Below, piece after piece: positions 56,401-64,000 of a DNA stretch of 64,000 nucleotides. This stretch comes from Ianthella basta. Taxonomy: Eukaryota; Porifera; Demospongiae; Verongiida; Ianthellidae. The translations under genes were made by a program, and so were the position numbers. Below the pieces are notes generated by a model. The model was not told the DNA's origin. It saw only the letters and a program-made list of their open reading frames with translations, and ran no database searches. Each line of letters begins with the position of its first letter. Within the stretch, counting starts at the first letter, position 1. The DNA lies in the NCBI GenBank assembly GCA_964019415.1, contig OZ025886.1, positions 5,847,503-5,911,502 of the forward strand, given 5' to 3'.

Positions 56401-59400
56401 AGTAAGCACTTACACACCAAAATGGGCACGCCACATAGAGCTAAGGTGTTTTAGAATACTAGGATTAGTGCATGATAAAGACAGTATAATGGCAGTCTGT
56501 TCACTATGACTCTGCTCCTTAAATCTGTCACAACGGTTGACTTCTGTCATCAAAGGCTGCCTGAGGTGGTTTCAGGCAGGGCATCGTATCAGCCAGTGAC
56601 AGACGTCTTCCACCTCTTGACACTGGCAGTCCTTGCATACTCTCTCCTCCCTGTCCACTCCTTGCCACCTTCCAACCTCTATCTGAAATGGTGCTGTTCC
56701 CCCTCTCAACTTCGCCAACATTGACCTCTCTTTCTTCCTTTTCACTACTGCACAGCTCGACTCACATTCAAGGTTTACAATTTCTTTCATCATCCTCAGC
56801 TTTGGTCTCTCCTCCACTTCCTTCATCAGCATACTCTTCACCTTCCTCCATGCAGCACTAGACAACATAGCTCCAATCTCTGAATCTGTAAGGTCTGCAA
56901 TTGCATCTCCTCCCACACTCTGCTACCCAAAGTCACCCAAACACTTAGCCATGTTTCCTATCCAGACCCCTTTGCCACACTCCACTGCCTGTCTCGCTAT
57001 CTTCTTCAGTATCCTCCCCTCATACAACCTACTAGTCAACACCTTCAACCAAAACTTCACACAGCGCATCTTTGCCTCCCACACAACTGGTAGTGACTGG
57101 ATTTCCAGCAATAAGGATGCCTTGGGATGAAGTGTGCCCACTTCAAAGAACATTCTGAGAGCATGCAGCTGGACTTGCTCAATAGATTCCAAGTGTCTGC
57201 TGCAGCCCCATACCTCTGCTCCATACATCATGGTTGACTCCACTAAAGATTCCATTAGCTTCCTGAAAACCGCAACTGTAACCTCGCCCATCTCTGCCCA
57301 TCTCTGCCCGACATCTCTGAAAACATGCACCCATTATAAATATTGTGCATGAAATTAAGTGACCAATAGAAGATGATTCAAACAATGAGGGCATGCCCAA
57401 GACTTTCTGCTGTCCTCAAACGCTTTGTTGGTTTGCTTCCACATGTCTTGTGATGCCACACACAACAGGGAGGACAGTACACCCATCTTCTGCACCCCAT
57501 CCTCTGGGTTTACCATAGACTATTCCAGAAGTCACAAGAGGAGTCATGTCAACCAAATGCCTAATGAGAACACACACATGGCAACCACGTGCACACGCCA
57601 GCTTTAGTTGCAGTACCACTCATTCTGTAGCTAGCTGCTAGTATGATCCCAACATTAGCATGTGGGATTGGCGAGGGAACCATCCTGGAAGCCTCACATG
57701 TACAGCTGCAAGCATGCAGAGGAGTTTGCTGAGGCAATGTGAGGCTTAATTCCCTCTGTTAAACATCAACATCATGTAGCTACTGGTATTTCACTGGACA
57801 AACATTGTCCTTACACCTTTCTCATACCTGTCACCCTTCTATTGTATATGAAAGTGGACACACATGGTCTGTCAGGCCATGTTTGAACATCCATAGTGAT
57901 TGCGAGATGGACAGCTCTTGCACTTGTTTTTTGTCAAATGTTTTGGGATGCTAGAAGTTGTAAGAGGACTATTTGCATGCATGTACAGTCATATTCAACT
58001 TGTAGCTATGGCTATTGGCTGTATTGTGAATAAGCCGGCATAATTTCTCTGATGAGACCATTGTTTGGTTAATGTGCAACCATGTCCAGTACTACCATTC
58101 CATCACATGCCTCCCCTGACAGTTTGTGCACGTGTATTCTTAAAGTATGTACACGCACCTGATGTTATGTATTCACAATGCCACATTGAGCAATGTTGAA
58201 ACCATACTGTTATTAATACTTGATTTGACAGCAGGAATGTAGCAACACAACATCATGCAAGTGCTTAGATCAGCATCAAACGTTCTGTTGTAATGTGCAC
58301 GTGCATACCTGTACCACCATGCCCCGGCCAGTTTGCCCAGATAAGTCTGGTCCCAGCTGCTAGGATGATCCCAACATTAGCATGTGGGATTGGCGAGGGA
58401 ACCATTCTGGAAGCCTCACATGTACAACTGCAAGCATGCAGAGGAGTTTGCTGAGGCAATGTGAGGCTTAATTCCCTCTGTTAAATATCAACATCATGTA
58501 GCTACTGGTATTTCACTGGACAAACATTGTCCTTACACCTTTCTCATACCTGTCACCCTTCTATTGGCTGACATTTCCTCCATTATGTCGTCATTTATTT
58601 TGCACCTGCATGGATATTTTAGGAGAGTTGCATTACTTACTCCATGCATTTGCCTAATGGGACCTGTGCATACACTTGTGTTGCTGAGCACAATTAAGGC
58701 TTTACACTGCAAGACATTCCCTTGTGTATCTCTTGTTGGCTATGGAGATGTCTACCTACAAAATGTATAGTGAACAGTTTAGTGTTCCTCTTACACTGTA
58801 ACACCACACCCTGGAGAGCTTGTGTTTATCATCACTAGCTATACATACGTACATGACTGTCAGTTGTTGGAATGCATATAGTGCAGCTTGTGCTACATGG
58901 TTTGGTGTACACTGCTGTGGTGGTGGTATACTCCTCATGGAGTAACATGTTCACAGCTTGTTGTGAAGGCTGATAAGTGGCTTCTCACTTGACAGTGTAT
59001 GGCAAGTATGAGAACCTACAGGCAGTGGGGCTGGAGGTGTGGGTGTGGCTAGACAAAGATCACCTCCTGTGCATGTTTCTAGCTATTATTTTCACACTCA
59101 GTGAAGTTTTGGATTCTTATAGCAGTTAGTGGTGTGTACACCACTAACAGCTACAAATCTAACTCTAGCTAGTGAAATGTTCTCAGTTGCTTGTAAACCC
59201 ATTACCTTCCATACTGATTTAGAGTATCTGCAATAGCTTTTTGAGGTTTGGATGTTTGCATAATTCTACAGGCACTACTATAATTTCCTCAAGGCCATAA
59301 CGTACTATAGCACTTGAACGAGGTGTTTTTGTATTAAAGTGGTGATAGAGAAGAAGCAGAGAGTGCTGCCCTCATCACTGCTGTTTACAGGTATCATGGC

Positions 59401-62400
59401 ATCTATCTTTATTTTTTCAACAAGAGGCTAACAACTAGCCACAAGCTAGTTAGCTGTCAATCTGTAACTTCTTTTGTGTTGCCCACAAAAAGAAAGTGTC
59501 ACATGTAGAGTGACTATCGTAATGCCTTACTGTTTCATTACATACGTACAACGTTATCAAGCTGAGCATCCTTTCGCTAGTTTCATATGCTGTTAGTAGT
59601 ACACAGCCTATTGGTGCCCTCCATCTATATACGTACTAGTCATGTACGTATGAAGCATGCATCACAATTGAAAATAGTAGCTAGCTCTGAAGTGAGTGGT
59701 AATACGTTCTGTCACAGCACCTTTGCTTTTTCTGGTAACCACACCTTCATCAATGGCTAATATGTGTGTATCGCACAGGTGTACCTTACAAATGTACATA
59801 TACCTATAGCTAAGCTGTAATAGCTGGTACATGCAGACCTGTCCTGTTAGTAGATCCTGCAGCTGACTGCTACATACGTAATTGTGCATAGTGCATGTAA
59901 GGGCTAAGTTATAGATGTCACACTGCTCAGTTCCGAGAAGACCTACAGTGATTACCAAGTGGACATGCATACTGCTAGGTGCCTGTCAATTAATGATATC
60001 CACTAATAGCTTTGCTTCCATTCTTCTCCAACACATGTATATAGGTGTTCTGATACTGTCTCTATCAGCAGTGGCTCAAGGTTAGACCAAGGGAGGACTA
60101 TTGATTGAAGTTGTAATGTACAGCAATGCATGTAATCAACTAGTACAAGTGGGCAAAGATTAATCACTGGAAATTTTACACCAACCAGCCTTCTACACCA
60201 ATGGTGTCTCAGGAGGCAGTACGCCACACTGATGAGCCCCAAATAGGGCGAAACAGCTGTCTGTGCATGTGGCTCTACCATCTTTGTAGGATAACTAGCG
60301 GGGGAAGGCTGTGATCACTAGTTGCCATCAATAGGATGTGATGCCCCCCAAGCCTCCTGAGACACCATTGGTGTAGAAGGCTGGTTGGTGTAAAATTCCC
60401 AGTGATTAATCTTTGTCAACTAATCTTCAGCAGTAGATCAACTGCTACAAACTATCCTCTAGTACAAGTGGGGTCAGGACAGTCTGACCAACATGAGCAA
60501 GATGCAGCAACTAATGTGGCTTATGCAAAGTACAAGAGCGTAAGGTGTAGCCTTGAACATACGTACTGCATTTGGTAGTCCTGATCCTCTGCAACTTGTG
60601 TAGGTGGTGACATTTTCTCATGAACTAGTGCAGATACCTCAATTGTACCCTTAGTGGTCCTCACCTTCTGCAGTTGGATCTGTATCAATGTTTTGTGTTT
60701 ACACATTGATCTACTAATCCTAAATCTATGTGACCACACACACTGTTTCCTTGTTTTATATTACATATCATAACAGGTGAACTCTGATGTCTAATGTGGT
60801 GCATATGTATTTGTCTTTACATTCATTTGACTTCCATATTGTGTATATGATTCATTGTTCAATGGGGTACCTGTCAGCCAAGGTGTGATGTAGGTGCAGT
60901 TACTCTGTATATATACTCCTGTTTGATCTTAATCATGTCATTTAATGTCCACTATCTTCAATAGTTACTGTAGATTATTTTACTTCTTATCCTCATTGGT
61001 AGGCCTCGCTGTGACACCTAATTTGGTTCCACCTTTGGAAGTGCTGTCAGCCAACCCTGCTTTAGCTACCTACCCAACTCGCTACAACCTCAACACTGGA
61101 GCTGCTTTCAACATCAGTTGTGCTGTCATTCACTCAACTAATGCCTTCACCGTATACTTCTACAAGGATGGGGTGGTGATCAGTGATGGGGACCTGGTGG
61201 ACACAACACTGACTGTAACAGTCCATACAAGCACCCAGAAGAGTATTCAGTTGCAGTTCCTCAACTTCCAACCAGTCCATGATGGTGTCTACCACTGCTT
61301 TGCCAACACAAGTGATACAATGGAAGAGGTGTCCAGTGACTTGTACCTCTATGGATCAGGTGAGGACTGCCACTGGTGCTACAGTATACATTGATCCTAA
61401 ACAGGTTTCACTGTATTGTATGTGTGATGAGTCCTTGTAATTCCAATGAAGCTGCACTGATGTATAGTACTTGATGGTGACTCTATTTATTGCCGAGCTG
61501 AAAGTGAGGCAAGTAATCTTGATGCTCGAGTCTCCATGGGTGTGTATGTAAGTGTGTATGTGTGTATGAAACTGATAAAATATGTACACATGCTTATTCA
61601 TAGTTTTGTATAATATTATGTTGGGATTATGATGGCAGTTATATGTGCTGTTATGGACATTAGAAATAAGCTCTTCTGTTTGCTAGGCTCACTACCATCT
61701 TTCTTCATATTTTACCATGTGTCAAAAGAATGTAAAGTGTTTATAGAAAAGTGGAGATGGTCTATGTACCATGGTTGCATAAATGAAAGACGATGTTGTG
61801 AACTATGCATGGTAGGAATGAGAGGGGGATGAGAAAAATGTCAATCCTTTGGCAGCTGAACTACTGGACACTGCCAACAGGCATTGATCCATCAGCCATG
61901 TATGGAGCATGCCCACTTGGTACTTATATAATTAAGGAGGGAATGGATCAATGGGTCTGGAAGTCGTAGGCCCTGATCCGGTTCATTACCATTTTTTCCC
62001 TCCCCCTATATATCACTCCTACCATGTGTAGCTCACAACGTTGTCTGTTAGATACAAGGTCTAAGTAACAGTATAGTAGTAGCAAGTATTTCGAGTAAAA
62101 AAACTTGTGGGGCTGCCGCCCCATGCAACTCGAATTTAAATAATTGCTCCCTCTGGTCCCTGCTGTGTTATCAATATATAGTAGCTCTTGCAACTAATTT
62201 TTAACAGTTTGAACGTTATAATATTATTACCATATGTGTGCAGTATGTTTGGTGGTACGTACATTCTGTTATGCTTACTCAGTGCAATACATTTACCTTC
62301 ACAACAATAGAGTACTCCATGCACAGTGTGATGTGCATTGCATATTCCTAGTATTGTGTAACCACTCTCTAAGCCGTAATGTACTAATCATTTGATATGC

Positions 62401-64000
62401 ACTTGCGCATGTAATTCTCACAGAACAGCTGCGTGAGGATGTGAGTGCCACTGATTACATTCCTAACAAAACTGAAAACATCCTACTATGTTTGCTGAGT
62501 GCTACTGTGTGTTCACTCACCAAGCACCCAGATCAGGGGAAAGGTGTACATGGATTGCCTCAAGCGATCTGTGACTTATGACCCTATCAAGGTATTATTT
62601 ATAGTGCAGGTTGGAGGTATGCGCGTAATATATATACAGCAATTTGTGACATCATAACAGTGGGTGCGTCTTGAAGATGTGGCTGGTCATTAAAGATGAA
62701 AGTGGGTGGGTTGTAAAAAATGTAATAGACTAAGTAATAATTAAGTGAAAATCATGAATATATGTGTGTGTAGGGGGAGAGGGGGGTTGAGAATAGGTTC
62801 CACTTTGTGGGTAGCTGTAGGCCACTGTCCAGGTTCATTGTTTCCATTATTCTGATGTGGAGAGCCCAGTTCTCCTCTGCCAGTATCCACTCAAACTCCC
62901 TGAATGAAGGGTATTTGATCACAGCAGCTGATCCCAAGGTGTTAACATATGGTTGTTAACTTAACACAGAGACAAGCATAGCAGGCAACTGGCCATGCTG
63001 TGTCTACCTGAAGCTTGACAACATAGCTATGGTACATGCAATCACTGCCTTTACTTATCACTCCTAATGACTTGTCCAAAGACTATCTAGTCTGTTACAG
63101 ATCAGATCCTTGCATCTTACATACATCCCAAGTCTGAGTATACGACTATGAATAACACTCACTTCAGGAACTTGCTTGTTACATACATAACAAGTCACTT
63201 TATATCATACAGTAAGTGTAAGTGTGGAGGCAAAGCATGCACGTAACTACCATTAAAGACAAATGAGTTTGACATACAGTATTTGGTAGTGACATTGACC
63301 CATGTATTCTGACTCTGTACAATGTGTTGCATTATCACATCAGCCACAGCTTCTTTCCTGAGTACTAGCATTAGTCTTGTATCAGGTCTTCATAGCTAGT
63401 TTCTTTCAGTAAAGGTACCTTCTTACCCTACAGCTGGTTACACATTGCATGAATTCAGTATTGGAATGTTGGATGTGTACGTCTGTCATTATGCTGAAGT
63501 TTGCACTTGAGAACCCTCAGTTCTGTCACTGTACTTTCTTTTACATTGTAAATTGCCATCAGACAAGAAGTCAACCACAGTATTGATCACCAGTTGCTGT
63601 CTTATTTCCTGCATAGTTTTTGTGAATAGTTTGTATTTCATCAATTCCCAGCCCAGATATTCAGATACATACTGTACATACTTATACTGCATAGTGATTC
63701 TTCCTCCTCCCTGTTCAGAGGCCCCCTCTCCCCTTCCTGTCCGACTGTCCCCTCGGTATGTAGTACTGGACACTAGTACTGATCTGGTACTGGAGGCAAG
63801 GTTCAGAGGAAACTACTATGGTAATGACTGGGTGTACAATGAAAATGATCCAACCTTCAGAACTGGGTCCACTAGTCTGTTTTCATCTGCTAATCATACC
63901 AATTTGGGACAGACCTTCACCATCTCTGCTGGGTCAGCCTCTCACAGAGTGGGGTACTATGGACCATACATGTTTCCAACACTACTTACTACTCTACAAC
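52111..64000 (+). CDS. Gene C: third Ig receptor paralogue, 3' part beyond window
   Basis: Proposed exons are leader 52111-52159, Ig1 61003-61359 and the cysteine-free domain from 63719 to past the window edge. All three agree in phase (1-1) and are open. The leader reads MRENSKRVFLLALLTT and, spliced to 61003, continues GLAVTPNLVPP. The distance from leader to Ig1 (8.8 kb) is much larger than in gene A, because of repeats and a LINE-bearing insertion. The Ig1 exon is closer to gene B than to A upstream, but its VHTSTQKS strand is like A. Confidence 0.65.
53513..54360. repeat. Dispersed repeat block, copy 1
   Basis: Nearly identical to about 57970-58810. Part (about 53885-54085) also occurs a third time at 57637-57845. 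Identical - strand ORFs of 64 residues (53795-53989, 58265-58459) simply reflect the duplication. Confidence 0.8.
54700..55665. repeat. Truncated type-1 leader block
   Basis: Follows 23500-24460 closely, then stops abruptly after CTGGGCGTC at 55665. The type-1 leader exon expected about 0.37 kb further on is absent. This side of the break joins the insertion 55666-57636. Confidence 0.7.
55666..57636 (-). mobile_element. Insertion carrying a LINE 3' fragment (antisense)
   Basis: Not shared with the homologous upstream region of gene B. About 57330 down to 56228 on the - strand is a non-LTR retrotransposon end: LMESLVESTMMYGAEVWG, QVQLHALRMFFEVGTLHP, then after a stop near 56920 a second frame ending CKDCQCQEVEDVCHWLIRCP (a Cys/His zinc-finger-like end). 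The 3' tail is TTGAATTGATTTGAATTGAA (about 56228-56252 read in reverse), a CR1/L2-style tandem tail. 55666-56220 and 57400-57636 have no recognised content. Confidence 0.75.
57845..59368. repeat. Dispersed repeat block, copy 2, with hairpin segment
   Basis: 57970-58810 repeats 53513-54360. 58690-59250 matches 2420-2960 in intron 1 of gene A, including the hairpin. No gene is seen. Confidence 0.7.
59111..59160. repeat. Hairpin, copy 2
   Basis: Same place and shape as 2841-2890, with GCAGTTAGTGGTGT / ACACCACTAACAGC arms. One stem position has changed on both sides (T-A to G-C) and one is now mismatched. Confidence 0.8.
60162..60407 (+). mobile_element. Inverted-repeat element carrying a hammerhead ribozyme (gene C)
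   Basis: Terminal inverted repeats 60162-60217 and 60352-60407. Same structure as 26649-26898 but 4 bp shorter, through a deletion beside GTTGCCATCA. It was most likely copied with the surrounding 1.6-kb block rather than inserted separately. Confidence 0.8.
60214..60273 (+). ncRNA. Hammerhead ribozyme, type I, copy 2
   Basis: Core identical to copy 1: CTGATGA (60229-60235), GCCC-CAAATA-GGGC, GAAA, GTC (60259-60261), with CACA/TGTG closing stem I. The only difference seen is U to G in the stem I loop (TACTC to TACGC), outside the core. Confidence 0.8.
61003..61359 (+). CDS. Gene C exon 1: Ig-like domain 1
   Basis: Phase 1-1, 357 nt, acceptor cattggtag, donor tcag|gtgagg. It reads LAVTPNLVPPLEVLSANPA, FNISCAVIHSTN, VYFYKDGVV, GVYHCFANTSD. 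Same length as the A and B exons. Confidence 0.88.
61360..63718 (+). other. Intron 2 of gene C
   Basis: No gene is seen. Large parts align with gene B intron 2 (27851-29967). It contains the empty target site (about 61605-61620) for the hAT-like element of gene A. Confidence 0.55.
63719..64000 (+). CDS. Gene C exon 2: cysteine-free domain (partial at window end)
   Basis: Acceptor ctgttcag, phase 1. It reads EAPSPLPVRLSPRYVV, then GNDWVYNENDP and VGYYGPYMFP, and is cut by the edge. In frame, like gene A and unlike gene B, which makes the extra base in gene B the odd one out. Confidence 0.85.

Larger units (their letters stand above)
59370..60960. repeat. Upstream block shared by genes B and C
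   Basis: Nearly identical to 25830-27460. It includes the ribozyme-bearing element, the 43-bp conserved block (60858-60900) and a TATATATA run (about 60908-60915). Paired - strand ORFs (26490-26768 and 60003-60281) run through the element and are not genes. Confidence 0.75.

Noticed and set aside
1..64000. tRNA, rRNA, CRISPR arrays, bacterial operons
   Set aside because: Nothing resembling a tRNA cloverleaf or rRNA was noticed by eye, repeats are not spaced like CRISPR, and gene structure is eukaryotic. A tRNAscan-SE run would be needed to exclude tRNAs fully.

Overview
This is a eukaryotic, animal-type window. Genes are split into many exons with GT-AG introns, and the products are modular immunoglobulin-like (Ig) / fibronectin type III (FN3) transmembrane receptors. 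Several kinds of animal transposable elements lie in the introns and intergenic DNA. Compact introns, very many Ig exons and the base composition suggest an early-branching metazoan, most likely a sponge. That placement is inference (about 50%). All recognisable host genes are on the + strand.

Layout: three tandem paralogues of one receptor family. Gene A (1781-20011) has a leader exon plus 17 exons. It reads in frame from ATG to TAG with every splice phase matching (about 1670 residues): signal peptide, 9 Ig-type exons, 3 FN3 exons, one FN3 split over two exons, a membrane-proximal Ig, a transmembrane (TM) segment and a 27-residue tail. Gene B (leader at 24825 or earlier, to 50096) has the same ends but 24 Ig-type exons (about 3245 residues if two frame-broken exons are counted as repaired). 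It has a different cysteine-containing membrane-proximal domain and a 100-residue tail rich in tyrosine and SH3-type motifs. Gene C (leader 52111, Ig exons from 61003) runs off the right edge. The left edge (1-1360) matches the 3' flank of gene B, so a fourth member probably ends just upstream of the window.

The Ig and FN3 exons are almost all phase 1-1, so they can be duplicated, lost or skipped without breaking the frame. The sequence shows this happening: a 3.09-kb internal duplication in gene A (exons 4-6 = 7-9), a threefold two-exon cassette in gene B (37500-42179), and an intron of gene A that keeps pieces resembling four separate introns of gene B in the same order. The signal peptide is in a tiny leader exon kilobases upstream. 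Five leader exons of two types are visible, three of them upstream of gene B, which suggests alternative promoters.

Mobile DNA: a TA-flanked element with 100-bp inverted ends (13098-13938), a small hAT-like element with a matching empty site in gene C (6004-6308), two LINE remnants, a pogo/Tigger transposase remnant, several foldback elements, and two copies of an inverted-repeat element in intron 1 of genes B and C. Each of those two copies carries what looks like a complete hammerhead ribozyme on the sense strand.

A tandem, rapidly rearranging family of Ig/FN3 receptors with one signalling-competent and one short-tailed member is what an allorecognition or immune-type receptor cluster would look like. 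No function is shown by the sequence itself.
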